From contig CANGME010000002.1 in NCBI GenBank assembly GCA_947455145.1, positions 62,001-126,000 of the forward strand: DNA of 64,000 bases, given 5' to 3'. The DNA is from Comamonadaceae bacterium. Lineage in GTDB: Bacteria > Pseudomonadota > Gammaproteobacteria > Burkholderiales > Burkholderiaceae_C. Within the stretch, counting starts at the first letter, position 1. Each line of letters opens with the position of its first letter. Shown here one piece after another: positions 37,425 through 47,465 of this stretch. The notes beneath the pieces are model-generated. The model saw only the letters and a list, made by a program, of their open reading frames with translations. It searched no databases and was not told where the DNA came from. Position numbers and translations under genes: made by a program.

Positions 37425-39439
37425 AACAAGTAGTCTGCCAGTCGTTGCAGCACTGCTTCTGACTCAGAATACAGCCCGGATTGATGTAAAACTTTCGCCT
37501 GTGACATATCACCACGGGCCAGCAAATTGGCGTTAATTGAGGCCCTATCCAGAGGGCTTAATCCTGCTGTGGCCTGCACCTGTTGGTTGAACGGGTTTGA
37601 TTTTTCGCGTTGGCCTGCATCGCCGAACAACAAGGACAACTGCGCCAATGCTTGCGCTTTTTCCAGCCCCACGCGAGTCTCTAACTGGCTTGTGAGTAAG
37701 GAAATCGCTGATAGAAGTTTGTCGTCGATGGGTGCGCGTGAAAGTTGGGCTATGGCGCGTAGTAGTCTGGCGCGCTCCAATGGGCTGCTGATCCCGTTTG
37801 CCGCAAGGGTGGAATCCGCCAGATTTTCCTGAGCTTTGGCCGGCTGGCCCAGCGTGTTTAGTGCCTGGTAGTTGATAGCTTGTAGCCTTACCGCAGCCGA
37901 AGGCTCTGGCGCCTGCTTTATCAGTGCTTCAAGTTGCGCTCCCGCCGCCCTAGCTTTGCTCCAATCACCGACCTTGGCCCGTGCATTCACGTCGGCCAAC
38001 AAGACCTCACCCAGGGCAACTACCCAATCGTTCAAAATAATGGCGCGCTGCGGGCCGTTGGGCACCAACTTCAAAGCTTCGGCCGCCAGCGTCAAAAAGG
38101 CACGCGCCGCTTCGGACGGCAGTTGGACGTGGTGGCTCAAAATAACACCGACACGTGCAAGCACCTGAGTGCGCTCGCCTGGATCAGTTATGGTTGTCGC
38201 GCTGGATTTGATGCGCTCAATTTCTGTGCGGGCCCGCCCCTCACTCAAGGATTTAAGGTCCCAGGCCTGAACTTCCAGGTCGGCCCGTCGAACCGCTGGC
38301 ATCGCACCAGGCTCAGCGGCCAGCTTGGGGGATGCCTTGAGGGATTTGATCACTTCACGCGCGCGGGTGGCCTGACCCAATTCAGCCAACTGCTGCGCAA
38401 ATTCAGCTGTCAGCACCAGCTTGGTTTGTTCGGCAATGGACGTCGTGGTGGCATCGGTTGAAACGACCGCAGAAGAGGATGTGTTTGCACCGGCAAGGGG
38501 TGCATTTTGACCTGCTGTATTGCCAATCGATTTGCCCAAAACCTGTGCCGCTGCAACCGCCTGCTCCATAGTGATGCCTTTGGCCCCGATGCGTTTGCCT
38601 CCGGCAGCTTGAATCAAAGGATCATCAATATCTGGGTCGCCTGTCGGCGCTGCTGGGTTTGTTCCCACATCCTTTGGACCCACTTGGTCCAGCATTTTGT
38701 CCACACTGGCCACAGCGGCGTCTTTGGCTACCACGGCCGCATTGGCTGCATTACTAACTTCGTTTTGTCCGCGTTTAGTCTGAAAGTATTGCCCCCCTGC
38801 AAAAGCTGTACCCAAGACTGCGAGTGCCACAGCACCCCGGAACAAACCCGTCTTACCCGAGAACACGCCGGCCTTCTTGTTCAGCCCGTATTCTTCTTCA
38901 AGTTCTTTACGTATTTGCTCCCTAATCGACGCCTCACGTAATTCGCGGTTGCGCTTGTCCGTGTTTTTGGTGTCACGGGTCATTTGCGCTTCAATCCTAT
39001 TGCGCTCTTGCTCTTTCAAGCGGCGCTTCAGCAAGAAATCTTCATCCACCTTGTCCACAAAAATCCCGCAGCTCGGACACTGCCGGTTGTCTGGCAGTTC
39101 AACTGCATTTTGGCAAGCCGGGCAAAAATAACGCCCATCAAATGCACCCACCATCTTGGTTTGAATAGTGAGCACTGGGCTCACCTCGATCAGCAAGCCA
39201 GCTTTTGAAAATTGCTCATGCGCCTTGTCAGCCCGTTCACGCGAAACTGCAGAACCGATCTTGAGCTGCGGCACATTGCCCAACCCCAAGAGCAAACTGG
39301 TCAGGTGGTCTTCTCGAATGCCTGCAAATTCACGCCCACGCTGCTCAATAAGATCAATATCCGCATCCGGCGGCAGGCGCACCCAAACATCGAAAAGGGG
39401 AATATCAGATTCAGGAACACTGGCTGCGATATCGCTCAT
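37421..39439 (-). CDS. zinc-ribbon membrane protein with large helical-repeat domain
   Basis: 672 residues, not a named family to me. Residues 1-100 look like a small alpha/beta domain; 106-124 hold a zinc ribbon (CPAC...CPSC, Cys106/109/121/124); 135-185 are a charged coiled coil; one membrane helix sits near 200-218. An Ala/Asn/Thr-rich linker (220-330) leads to a helical, TPR-like region (330-672). This places the ribbon and coil inside the cell and the repeats outside if the helix is a single signal anchor (inference). Its 3' end overlaps the YggS-like stop by 4 bases on the opposite strand. A scaffold role is possible. Confidence 0.8.
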   Translation of the reverse strand: MSDIAASVPESDIPLFDVWVRLPPDADIDLIEQRGREFAGIREDHLTSLLLGLGNVPQLKIGSAVSRERADKAHEQFSKAGLLIEVSPVLTIQTKMVGAFDGRYFCPACQNAVELPDNRQCPSCGIFVDKVDEDFLLKRRLKEQERNRIEAQMTRDTKNTDKRNRELREASIREQIRKELEEEYGLNKKAGVFSGKTGLFRGAVALAVLGTAFAGGQYFQTKRGQNEVSNAANAAVVAKDAAVASVDKMLDQVGPKDVGTNPAAPTGDPDIDDPLIQAAGGKRIGAKGITMEQAVAAAQVLGKSIGNTAGQNAPLAGANTSSSAVVSTDATTTSIAEQTKLVLTAEFAQQLAELGQATRAREVIKSLKASPKLAAEPGAMPAVRRADLEVQAWDLKSLSEGRARTEIERIKSSATTITDPGERTQVLARVGVILSHHVQLPSEAARAFLTLAAEALKLVPNGPQRAIILNDWVVALGEVLLADVNARAKVGDWSKARAAGAQLEALIKQAPEPSAAVRLQAINYQALNTLGQPAKAQENLADSTLAANGISSPLERARLLRAIAQLSRAPIDDKLLSAISLLTSQLETRVGLEKAQALAQLSLLFGDAGQREKSNPFNQQVQATAGLSPLDRASINANLLARGDMSQAKVLHQSGLYSESEAVLQRLADYLF

Positions 39440-39702
39440 GTGAGTTCACTCAAAAACCGAAATTCTAGTTTGGAAAGCGTCGCTTCACGCCGGGCATCTT
39501 TTTTCAACTTTTGTAGTCACTTGAGCACCCCAGGCCTAGCCGGGGAAATACAAGTGCATGTGAATGCCCGGCACACGTTACATTACCGCGCCAAAAGCAG
39601 ACTCCTTGGGTTCTTTCAAGCGCGAGTTCAAGCATACGACGCTTGGAAAGTCTTCCCGCAGCGGGATACACTGACAACATCACTTGCTCAAATGCTTAAT
39701 CC

Positions 39703-40110
39703 ATGCCGTCTAAAGTCCTTCGAAACGTTACTGTTTTATTAATTGCCTTGATGCTACTTGCCGGGACTTGGCTTTGGCTCACGCTTCACTGGAACTACTC
39801 TGAGGGTGAGCGTGCAGGCTACGTACAAAAGCTCTCCAAGAAAGGTTGGCTTTGCAAGTCATGGGAGGGCGAAATCGCCATGGTCTCCATGCCCGGTGCA
39901 ATCCCTGAAAAATTCAGCTTCAGCGTGCGAGACGACGAGGTGGCCCACAAAATCAACTCGCTGGCCGGCAAACGGGTGGTGCTAATTTACCGTCAGCACA
40001 AGCTGATCCCATCCACCTGTTTTGGCGACACCGAGTACTTTATAGCGGACGTACGTGAGGTGGCAGAAGGCTTGCCTGTCTCTCCACCTCTGCCAGCAAT
40101 CAAGCCGTAA
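39703..40110 (+). CDS. uncharacterised membrane-anchored protein (135 aa)
   Basis: One N-terminal membrane helix (about 8-28, VTVLLIALMLLAGTWLWLTL) and a small exported domain with two cysteines (Cys52, Cys106) that could form a disulfide. The sequence around GYVQKLSKKGWLCKSWEGE recalls a conserved family sometimes mislabelled as a dehydrogenase; it has no nucleotide-binding motif. It sits alone between the zinc-ribbon gene and vanA. Function unknown. Confidence 0.75.
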   Translation: MPSKVLRNVTVLLIALMLLAGTWLWLTLHWNYSEGERAGYVQKLSKKGWLCKSWEGEIAMVSMPGAIPEKFSFSVRDDEVAHKINSLAGKRVVLIYRQHKLIPSTCFGDTEYFIADVREVAEGLPVSPPLPAIKP

Positions 40111-40162
40111 CTTCATTTCTGGGGGAAAATCGACAAATGTTTCCCTTACAGAAAGTATTTTC

Positions 40163-41209
40163 ATGTTCCCGAAAAACACGTGGTACGTCGCTTGTACGCC
40201 TGACGAAATTGACGAGAAACCTTTAGGCCGCAAGATTTGCGGCGAGAGCATCGTGTTTTATCGCGGTGCTCAAGGTCAGGTCGCCGCATTGGACGACTTT
40301 TGCCCGCACCGGGGTGCGCCCCTGTCCCTGGGCACGGTGACTGAGGGCAAGCTGGTCTGCGGCTACCACGGGCTGGAGATGGGCTGCGACGGCAAGACCA
40401 TTGCCATGCCGGGCCAGCGCGTGCGTGGCTTCCCCGCCATTCGCAGCTACCCAGTCGTGGAGCGTCACGGTTTCATCTGGGTCTGGACGGGTGATGCAGC
40501 CCTGGCCGATGAGTCAAAAATCAAACACCTGGAGTGGCACGACAACCCTGATTGGGCCTACGGCGGCGGACTGTTCCACATCGCCTGCGACTACCGCCTG
40601 ATGATCGACAACCTGATGGACTTGACGCACGAGACCTATGTGCACGCCACCAGCATCGGACAAAAAGAAATTGACGAAGTGCCGTGTAAAACCACGGTAG
40701 AGGGCGACCAGGTCATCACCAGCCGATTCATGGAGAACATCACCGCGCCGCCATTTTGGAAGATGGCCTTGCGCGGCAACAACCTGGCCGACGATGTGCC
40801 GGTGGACCGCTGGCAGATCTGCCGCTTCACCCCGCCCAGCAACGTGATGATTGAGGTGGGTGTAGCGCACGTGGGCAAGGGCGGCTACGACGCGTCCCCG
40901 GAGCACAAGGCTTATAGCGTGGTGGTGGACTTCATCACGCCCGAAACCGAGACCTCAATCCACTATTTCTGGGGCATGGCGCGCAAGTTCAACCCCAAAG
41001 ACAAAGCGCTCACCGCCAGCATCCGCGAAGGCCAGGGCAAAATTTTCAGTGAAGACCTAGAGATGTTGGAGCTGCAACAACGCAACCTGCTGGCGCATCC
41101 CACGCGCAGCTTGTTGATGCTCAATATCGACGCGGGCGGCGTGCAGTCGCGCAAGATACTTGACCGGCTGATCGTCGCAGAAACACCCAGAGAAATACCC
41201 GCCCCATGA
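40163..41209 (+). CDS. vanA: vanillate O-demethylase oxygenase subunit
   Basis: 348 residues from ATG 40163 (MFPKNTWYVACTPDEI, the conserved VanA N-terminus). Rieske [2Fe-2S] ligands Cys47, His49, Cys66 and His69 (CPHRGA and CGYHG). The mononuclear-iron motif NLMDLTHETYVHA supplies the two His. Known role: oxidative demethylation of vanillate to protocatechuate with formaldehyde release. Overlaps vanB by 4 bases. Related aryl-ether demethylases cannot be excluded; no GntR-type VanR is adjacent. Confidence 0.9.
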   Translation: MFPKNTWYVACTPDEIDEKPLGRKICGESIVFYRGAQGQVAALDDFCPHRGAPLSLGTVTEGKLVCGYHGLEMGCDGKTIAMPGQRVRGFPAIRSYPVVERHGFIWVWTGDAALADESKIKHLEWHDNPDWAYGGGLFHIACDYRLMIDNLMDLTHETYVHATSIGQKEIDEVPCKTTVEGDQVITSRFMENITAPPFWKMALRGNNLADDVPVDRWQICRFTPPSNVMIEVGVAHVGKGGYDASPEHKAYSVVVDFITPETETSIHYFWGMARKFNPKDKALTASIREGQGKIFSEDLEMLELQQRNLLAHPTRSLLMLNIDAGGVQSRKILDRLIVAETPREIPAP

Positions 41210-42186
41210 GCAACGCATCCTCTTTGTCCGTGCTATCCGTTCGAGTTGCCCGAAAAACGGCCGAAACCGCCGACATTTGCACCTTTGAATTGGTGGACGA
41301 AGGCGGCGGGCCGCTGCCTGCGTTCTCCGCCGGTTCACACATCGATGTACAAGTGCCAGGCACCAATATCACGCGCCAATACTCGCTGTGCAATGACCCG
41401 ACTGAGAGCAGCCGCTATTTGATCGGTGTGCTACGCGACCCGGCCTCACGCGGTGGCTCCGTCGCCATGCACGACGCGATTCAGGAAGGCCAAGTGCTGC
41501 ACATCAGCGCGCCTAAAAATCACTTCGCACTGGCGCATGAAGCCCAGCGCAGCTTGCTTCTGGCGGGCGGCATTGGCGTAACGCCCATCCTCTGCATGGC
41601 GGAGCGCTTGGCCATCAGCGGCGCGGCGTTTGAGATGCACTACTGCACCCGTTCGCGCGAGCGCACGGCGTTTTACGAGCGGATTGCCAAGGCGCGTTTT
41701 GCTGAGCAAGTGCAGTTTCATTTTGACGATGGCGAGGCTGCGCAAAAGCTCGACATCGGCAAGTGTTTGAGCGCACCCAGCGCGGGCCTGCACCTCTACG
41801 TTTGCGGCCCTAAAGGCTTTATGGACGCCGTGCTCAGCAGCGCGCGCGCGCAAGGTTGGCCAGAGGCACAGTTGCACTACGAGTTCTTCTCGGCCGAGGT
41901 GGTGAAATCTGCTGACGACGCCAGCTTTGACGTCAAACTCGCCAGCTCGGGCCGGGTCATCAAGGTGTTGGCCGATCAATCGGTGACCCAGGCGCTATCA
42001 GCCGCCGGTGTGGACGTGCCCACTTCGTGTGAACAAGGCGTGTGCGGTACATGCCTGACCCGTGTGATTGAGGGCATACCCGACCACAAAGACATGTACC
42101 TCACCCCCGATGAGCAGGCCGCGAATGACCAGTTCATGCCCTGCTGCTCACGGTCTAAAACACCGCTGCTGGTGCTGGACATCTGA
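41206..42186 (+). CDS. vanB: vanillate O-demethylase reductase subunit (PDR/VanB family)
   Basis: 326 residues: flavin domain (RQYSLCNDP), NAD domain ([30 protein letters not shown]) and C-terminal plant-type [2Fe-2S] domain with CEQGVCGTC and the fourth Cys in MPCCSRS. It passes electrons from NADH to VanA. The vanA-vanB overlap implies stoichiometric expression. pyrF starts 3 bases after its stop. Confidence 0.92.
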   Translation: MSNASSLSVLSVRVARKTAETADICTFELVDEGGGPLPAFSAGSHIDVQVPGTNITRQYSLCNDPTESSRYLIGVLRDPASRGGSVAMHDAIQEGQVLHISAPKNHFALAHEAQRSLLLAGGIGVTPILCMAERLAISGAAFEMHYCTRSRERTAFYERIAKARFAEQVQFHFDDGEAAQKLDIGKCLSAPSAGLHLYVCGPKGFMDAVLSSARAQGWPEAQLHYEFFSAEVVKSADDASFDVKLASSGRVIKVLADQSVTQALSAAGVDVPTSCEQGVCGTCLTRVIEGIPDHKDMYLTPDEQAANDQFMPCCSRSKTPLLVLDI

Positions 42187-42188
42187 AC

Positions 42189-43028
42189 ATGAACTTCGTC
42201 GATCAACTGCGCGCCGCCGAGCGCCAAAACGCATCCCTGCTGTGCGTGGGCCTGGATCCTGAGCCCGCCAAGTTCCCTGACAAATACAAGGGCGACGCCA
42301 GCAAAATTTACGATTTTTGCGCCGCGATTGTGGACGCCACCGCCGACTTGGTGATTGCCTTCAAACCGCAGATTGCCTACTTCGCCGCGCACCGGGCAGA
42401 AGACCAGCTAGAACGTCTCATGGCCCATATGCGCCGCACCGCGCCGCAGGTGCCCATCATCCTGGACGCCAAGCGCGGCGACATCGGCAGCACGGCTGAG
42501 CAGTACGCCAAAGAGGCGTTTGAACGCTACGGGGCAGACGCCATCACCCTCTCGCCCTTCATGGGGTTTGACTCGCTCCAGCCCTACCTCAAGTACCACG
42601 GCAAGGGGGCTTTTTTGCTGTGCCGCACCTCCAACCCCGGTGGCGACGATTTGCAAAACCAGCGCCTCGCCTCAGTCGATGGCCAACCCCTGCTGTACGA
42701 GCACATTGCCAAGCTGGCGCAAGGCCCGTGGAACCTGAACGGCCAGCTCGGCCTGGTGGTGGGTGCCACCTACCCGGCGGAGATCGAGCGCGTGCGCGCG
42801 GTGGCCCCCACCGTGCCGCTGCTGATCCCCGGTGTGGGCGCGCAGGGCGGCGATGCGCTGGCCACCGTCAAGGCAGGCTGGCGGGCTGTGAATGGCGAGA
42901 CCACCGCACCCATCGTCGTTAATTCGTCACGGGCTGTGTTGTATGCCTCATCGGGTGCGGATTTTGTGGCGGCGGCGCGGCAAGAGGCGCTCAAGACGCG
43001 GGATGTGTTGCAGGCCGCGAAACCCTAA
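42189..43028 (+). CDS. pyrF: orotidine-5'-phosphate decarboxylase (type 2)
   Basis: 279 residues, the longer type-2 PyrF. Catalytic segment [32 protein letters not shown], and the phosphate-binding [11 protein letters not shown]. Known role: OMP to UMP. It directly follows vanB, an odd partner; the adjacency probably reflects gene packing rather than shared function. Confidence 0.96.
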   Translation: MNFVDQLRAAERQNASLLCVGLDPEPAKFPDKYKGDASKIYDFCAAIVDATADLVIAFKPQIAYFAAHRAEDQLERLMAHMRRTAPQVPIILDAKRGDIGSTAEQYAKEAFERYGADAITLSPFMGFDSLQPYLKYHGKGAFLLCRTSNPGGDDLQNQRLASVDGQPLLYEHIAKLAQGPWNLNGQLGLVVGATYPAEIERVRAVAPTVPLLIPGVGAQGGDALATVKAGWRAVNGETTAPIVVNSSRAVLYASSGADFVAAARQEALKTRDVLQAAKP

Positions 43029-43059
43029 AGGGTGGTCGCGCACCGCTGTTTGGACGCCC

Positions 43060-44058
43060 TTACTCCAACTCAATGCGCCGCTGGCTCACCACCTTGCGCA
43101 GGTTCTCGATATCACGCTCCACGCGGGCTTGAAACTCGGCCGGTGAACTGGCGCGCGGGCTGCCGCCCAGGGCGATCAACTTCTGTTTCACTTCGGGCTG
43201 CTCCAGCACAGTGCGCAAGGCTTTGTTGAGCTTGTCCACGATGGCCGCTGGCGTGCCTGCCGGGGCTGCAATGCCCAACCAGGATTCAAACACCAAGCCC
43301 GGCAGCAAGTCGGCCACGGCGGGAACACCGGGCAGGTTGCTGGCCCCTGCGGGTGAGGTCACCGCGAGGGCGCGCACGCGTTGGTCTTTGAGCAGGGCGG
43401 CGGTGAGTGTCATGGTGTCGATCATCACGTCCACCCTGCCCGCTAACACTTCGGTCATGGGGCCGGTGCCGCCTTTGAAGGGCACATGGATGAGGTTGAT
43501 GCCCGCCTCACTCACCAGCCACTCGCCAATCAAATGCGGGGCCGTGCCCACGCCGGAGGTGGCATAGCTGTATTTGCCGGGCTCAGCTTTCGCGCGCTGC
43601 AACAGGTCGGCAAAGGACTTGAGCGCAGAGCCCGGAGCCACGCTAAGTGCCAGGGGGTAGGTGGTGAGGGTGGAGACCCAGGCGAAGTCTTTGACCGGGT
43701 GAAAGGGAAGGCTCTTTTTCATGGCCGCGCCACTGGCGTGGCCGCTGGGCAGCAGCACCAGGGTGTAGCCGTCAGGCGCGGCCTTGACGGCCATCTCGGC
43801 GGCGATGTTGCCACCCGCACCGGGCTTGTTGTCCACCACCACGTTCTGACCCAGCAATTCACCCAAAGGCTGCGCCACCAGCCGCGCCACGATGTCGGAG
43901 CCGCCACCGGGGGCAAAGCCGAGCAGCAGGCGGATGGGCTTGCGCGGGTAGTCGGCATCGGCCTGGGCGAGTGCGCCAGTCGATGCCACGAAGCCACTGA
44001 GGCCAAGGATCAGCGCAGCCAGCAGGGGGCGACGTGAGAGGGGGGCACTGTTTTTCAT
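43060..44058 (-). CDS. Bug/TctC family periplasmic solute-binding protein
   Basis: 332 residues with an N-terminal signal peptide (LAALILGLSGFVASTGALAQA), then DYPRKPIRLLLGFAPGGGSD and VVDNKPGAGGNIAAEMAVKAAPDG. Its ATG overlaps the stop of the flavin monooxygenase gene by 4 bases, so it is the last gene of a VOC-monooxygenase-Bug operon. It therefore likely binds the aromatic carboxylate degraded by those enzymes (inference). Confidence 0.92.
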   Translation of the reverse strand: MKNSAPLSRRPLLAALILGLSGFVASTGALAQADADYPRKPIRLLLGFAPGGGSDIVARLVAQPLGELLGQNVVVDNKPGAGGNIAAEMAVKAAPDGYTLVLLPSGHASGAAMKKSLPFHPVKDFAWVSTLTTYPLALSVAPGSALKSFADLLQRAKAEPGKYSYATSGVGTAPHLIGEWLVSEAGINLIHVPFKGGTGPMTEVLAGRVDVMIDTMTLTAALLKDQRVRALAVTSPAGASNLPGVPAVADLLPGLVFESWLGIAAPAGTPAAIVDKLNKALRTVLEQPEVKQKLIALGGSPRASSPAEFQARVERDIENLRKVVSQRRIELE

Positions 44059-45254
44059 ATTGGTTCCTGGGTTACGTCATAAGTGAACAACCAGTCATAG
44101 CGCTGGCGCACGCGCTCTTCGTTCCACTCGCGGTCCACATAGGCGCTGGCCCCTTCCACATTGGCCAGCTCGGGATTGTGGAAACGTTTGGTGTTGTCAG
44201 CCGCGCCTTGAACGATGCGGCGGGTGCGCTCTTTGCGCGCATCTTCATAGCGGCGCAGGGCTTGGGGGATATCGGTGTCGGCATCAAAAGCACGCGCGAG
44301 GATGAAGCCGTCTTCCAACGCCATGACGGCCCCCTGCGCGAGAAAGGGCAGGGTCGGGTGGCAGGCGTCGCCCAGTAGGCTGACGCGCCCCTCGCTCCAG
44401 CGCTCCATCGGCGCGCGCTGCATCAGCGCCCACTTGAAAGGCGTGTCGATGGCTTGGATCATGCGTTGCACATCGTCGTGCCAACCTTTGAAATCCATCA
44501 AACAATCGTCGCGTGAGCCGCGAACGCTCCACGACTCCACCGGGATGTCGCTGCGTTCCACCACGCCAATGAAGTTCATCAGCGCACCGCCGTGCAGCGG
44601 GTAGTTCACCACGTGCGCGCCCGGGCCCACCCAGTTGGTGCCCACGGGGCGGCGCAGGTGCGCGGGCAGGCGATCCATGGGGATAACGCCGCGCCAGGCC
44701 ATCAGGCCGGTGCGCTCGGGCTCGTCCGCGCCAAACAGGCCTTGGCGAATGACCGAGTGCACGCCGTCGGCACCGATCAGCGCGTCGCCTTGCACCGTGC
44801 TGTTTTCTAGCTGCAGTGTGACGCCGCTCGCGTCTTGCGTGAAACCGAGTACGCGAGATTTCAGGTGAATCGCATCCGGCTTGAGGGCGCGCACGGCCTG
44901 CGCCAGCACCTCAACAAGGTCAGGCCGATAGACTGTGAGGTAGGGGTAGCCGTAGCGCGCGACCGACACCGCGCCCAAGTCAAACAGCTTCCAGGTGTGG
45001 CCGCTGTTCCACAGGCGAATCTCTTTGCCCGTGGCTTCGCACGACAAGGCCATCAAGGCCTCGCCCACACCCAGCTCAAACAAGACGCGGTTGCCATTGG
45101 GTGAGAGCTGCACGCCCGCGCCGACTTCTTTGAGTTCACTGGCCTGCTCGTACACGTCCACATCAAAGCCGCGCTTGAGCAATGACAGCGCAGCGGTGAG
45201 GCCGCCGATGCCGCCACCGGCGATGAGGATATGGGGTTTTGAATTGCGCATCAT
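44055..45254 (-). CDS. FAD-dependent aromatic hydroxylase (salicylate/3-hydroxybenzoate hydroxylase type)
   Basis: 399 residues. Dinucleotide motif IAGGGIGGLTAA (residues 11-22), the ADGVHSVIRQ DG motif and GDACHPTLPFLAQGA for FAD ribityl binding, all group-A flavoprotein monooxygenase signatures. Closest in style to salicylate 1-hydroxylase and 3-hydroxybenzoate 6-hydroxylase, giving catechol or gentisate. Encoded between a VOC-fold dioxygenase-like gene and a Bug receptor, consistent with a hydroxylate-then-cleave route. Confidence 0.9.
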   Translation of the reverse strand: MMRNSKPHILIAGGGIGGLTAALSLLKRGFDVDVYEQASELKEVGAGVQLSPNGNRVLFELGVGEALMALSCEATGKEIRLWNSGHTWKLFDLGAVSVARYGYPYLTVYRPDLVEVLAQAVRALKPDAIHLKSRVLGFTQDASGVTLQLENSTVQGDALIGADGVHSVIRQGLFGADEPERTGLMAWRGVIPMDRLPAHLRRPVGTNWVGPGAHVVNYPLHGGALMNFIGVVERSDIPVESWSVRGSRDDCLMDFKGWHDDVQRMIQAIDTPFKWALMQRAPMERWSEGRVSLLGDACHPTLPFLAQGAVMALEDGFILARAFDADTDIPQALRRYEDARKERTRRIVQGAADNTKRFHNPELANVEGASAYVDREWNEERVRQRYDWLFTYDVTQEPI

Positions 45255-45266
45255 GGTGTTGTCGAA

Positions 45267-45848
45267 TTATTCAGATTGACCCATGCGGCGCGCCATCTCG
45301 GCTTGCCACTCGGCGCGGGCTTGAAATTGGGGCCGACTGCGCGCCATGGCTTCGCAGTGGGCCAAGATGAGCGCATCAGGCTGATCCAAATCCAGCGGCT
45401 CGCGCAGCGGCTGCTCGCAGTACCAGGGCGTGTCCATGAACAGCTCCAGGCGGTTACCTTCAGGGTCGCGCACATAAATCGAAACCGCATTGCCGTGCGT
45501 CACTGTTTGAATGTCGCTTGCTTGGCCATCGGCGCGAATGCGCGCCAGAAATGCGCGCAGCGTGGCTAGGTCGGGCACGCGAAAGGATATTTGGTTGATG
45601 ACGTTAAAGGCCAGATCGTCGGGCCGCCCACTGACTAACACCAACTGGTGGTGCTCAGTCGGGTCGCGACTCAAAAACACCAGTTGCACCGCGCCCAAGT
45701 CGCCCGAGTCGGTCTGGGTAAAGCCCAACACCTCTTTGTAAAAATGTGCCATGCGCGGGAGGTCACGCACACAAAAGCCCATGTGGCTGAACCTCAGGGC
45801 GGCGCGGGAGGCAAGATTTGGGGCGGGAGTATGAAAAGTGTTCGTCAT
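45267..45848 (-). CDS. VOC family protein, extradiol dioxygenase-like
   Basis: 193 residues with two beta-alpha-beta-beta-beta modules. Candidate metal ligands are His22 (FSHMGF), His67 (EHHQLVL) and Glu135 (GNRLELFMD), the 2-His-1-carboxylate triad of single-domain extradiol enzymes. The second-module His is Asn/Gln (INQISF). A C-terminal tail of about 45 residues is extra. First gene of the operon with the flavin hydroxylase (12 bases downstream) and Bug receptor. It could cleave the hydroxylated ring or be a non-dioxygenase VOC enzyme. Confidence 0.82.
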   Translation of the reverse strand: MTNTFHTPAPNLASRAALRFSHMGFCVRDLPRMAHFYKEVLGFTQTDSGDLGAVQLVFLSRDPTEHHQLVLVSGRPDDLAFNVINQISFRVPDLATLRAFLARIRADGQASDIQTVTHGNAVSIYVRDPEGNRLELFMDTPWYCEQPLREPLDLDQPDALILAHCEAMARSRPQFQARAEWQAEMARRMGQSE

Positions 45849-45960
45849 GATGTTCAGGTGAATTTCAGAGCTGTTGGCATCTTACAAGCGCCCAGGCGTG
45901 GGAGGGCACAATGCCAACGGAGAAACAAATTCAACGCAGACCAAGGCCTGCAGGACATCA

Positions 45961-47463
45961 ATGATTGACCATTCCCCCGCCCAATCCGCGCTGCTCCTTG
46001 AGCGAGTGCTCAGTTCACCCGAAAGCCGTACCCTGGACGTCAAGCGCGTTTCCGGCAAGATGGTGCAAAAGGCGTTGGAGACCTTGTGCGCCTTTGCCAA
46101 TACGGATGGCGGTGTGCTGGCGCTGGGCATTGAAGACCCGGCCAAGGCCAAAGGGGCGCAGCGCGTCTATGGCGTGCAAGAAAATCCGGAAGCCCTTGAC
46201 GAGCTGCAACGCAAGGTACGCACCCAGTTCAAACCCGCCATCGACGGCATTCGTTTTATGCGGCTGACCTGTACTTTGCACGATGGGCAAGTCGGGCATG
46301 TGGTGCTGGTGCAGGTGGGCAAAAGCGCCAATGTGCATTCCATCGTGGATGACGGCACGTGGACGCGGCTGGATGCCAGCAACCGCGAAATGTTGGCATC
46401 CGAGATTACGGATTTGTCCTACCAGCGTGGCGTTCGAAGTGCAGAAACCGAGTTGGTCGCCGTGTCGCTGGACTTGCTCGACACACCCACCTGGCGGATG
46501 TTTGTGACCGCACGCGGTTTGAAAATCGGCACCCAGACTGAGCAGTTGCAACGGATTGGATTGGCCGACGCCGTGGCGGGTGAGCTGCGCCCTACGCGGG
46601 CGGCAGTGCTGCTGTTTGCAGAGGAGCCGGGCAGCTTGCTGGCCGCGCATGGCTCACGGGCTGATATTCGTCTGATGGTCTACAGCGGTAAAACGGCTGC
46701 GCCAGGTGCTTTGCCCAATTTGCGCAAAACTCCATTGACAATTCGCGGCCCGTTGATTGAGCAAATTGACGATGCCGTGCGGGCGGTGCTGCGCGAACTG
46801 GACGAGGGGCTGACGCTGGCCAGCAGTGGCTTCAAAACGCGCCATGTGTACCCCGAGCGGGTGGTGAAAGAAGCGATAGTCAATGCCGTCATTCACCGTG
46901 ACTACCGCTTGAATCGCGATATTTTTGTGCGCATTTTTGATGACCGGATTGAGGTGGAAAGTCCAGGCACTTTTCCCGGCAACATCACGGCGGGCAATAT
47001 TGCACGCATCGGTAGCAAGGCACGCAACCCCCTTATCGTGCAGAACCTGCGTGAGTTTCCGGCGGCACCCAATATTGACGCGGGCGAGGGCGTAAAAATG
47101 ATGTTCGCGGAAATGGCTGCCGCCAAGCTGTATCCACCCCAGTACGGCCAAAACACCGAAGTCGCTGTTGAGACCGTTACCGTGACCTTGCTCAACCTGG
47201 AGCGCCCCAGCGCCTGGGACGAGGTGAGTGACTGGATTGACCGCGAGGGTTTTATCCAGAATGCCAAGCTCTGTGAAATTGCCAAGCTTGACACGCTCAA
47301 GGCCTCTAAGATGCTGGTGGCATGGCGCGAACAAGGCCTACTGGTACCGTTGCCCGATCGAGCCAAACGAAATATGGCCTATACCAAGCCTGCCAAGGAC
47401 GGGGTGGAGCAGGGGAGTTTGTTATCTGGGCTCGAAGATAACAACGGCGGAAAAGACAATTAA
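45961..47463 (+). CDS. AlbA_2/Schlafen-like ATP-binding regulator protein
   Basis: 500 residues from ATG 45961. An AlbA_2 (Schlafen-type) domain at about 10-130 (ESRTLDVKRVSGKMVQKALETLCAFANTDGG split over two motifs) leads to a GHKL/HATPase_c_4-like region (VVKEAIVNAVIHRDY, IFDDRIEVESPGTFPGNI) and a C-terminal winged-helix-like segment (about 420-480). Known: such proteins are annotated as ATP-dependent helicase-like or transcriptional regulators and are frequent in accessory and defence-rich regions. TTATCT/AGATAA motifs cluster at its 3' end and beyond. Followed by a DprA/SLOG-like frame. Confidence 0.8.
   Translation: MIDHSPAQSALLLERVLSSPESRTLDVKRVSGKMVQKALETLCAFANTDGGVLALGIEDPAKAKGAQRVYGVQENPEALDELQRKVRTQFKPAIDGIRFMRLTCTLHDGQVGHVVLVQVGKSANVHSIVDDGTWTRLDASNREMLASEITDLSYQRGVRSAETELVAVSLDLLDTPTWRMFVTARGLKIGTQTEQLQRIGLADAVAGELRPTRAAVLLFAEEPGSLLAAHGSRADIRLMVYSGKTAAPGALPNLRKTPLTIRGPLIEQIDDAVRAVLRELDEGLTLASSGFKTRHVYPERVVKEAIVNAVIHRDYRLNRDIFVRIFDDRIEVESPGTFPGNITAGNIARIGSKARNPLIVQNLREFPAAPNIDAGEGVKMMFAEMAAAKLYPPQYGQNTEVAVETVTVTLLNLERPSAWDEVSDWIDREGFIQNAKLCEIAKLDTLKASKMLVAWREQGLLVPLPDRAKRNMAYTKPAKDGVEQGSLLSGLEDNNGGKDN
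47421..47442. other. GTTATCT/AGATAAC dyad at the 3' end of the AlbA-like gene
   Basis: GTTATCT (47421-47427) and AGATAAC (47436-47442) form a 7-bp dyad with an 8-base spacer inside the last codons. The same TTATCT core ends both 37-bp repeats at 47466-47502 and 48133-48169. It may be a binding site for a regulator encoded here (inference). Confidence 0.35.
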
Positions 47464-47465
47464 TT

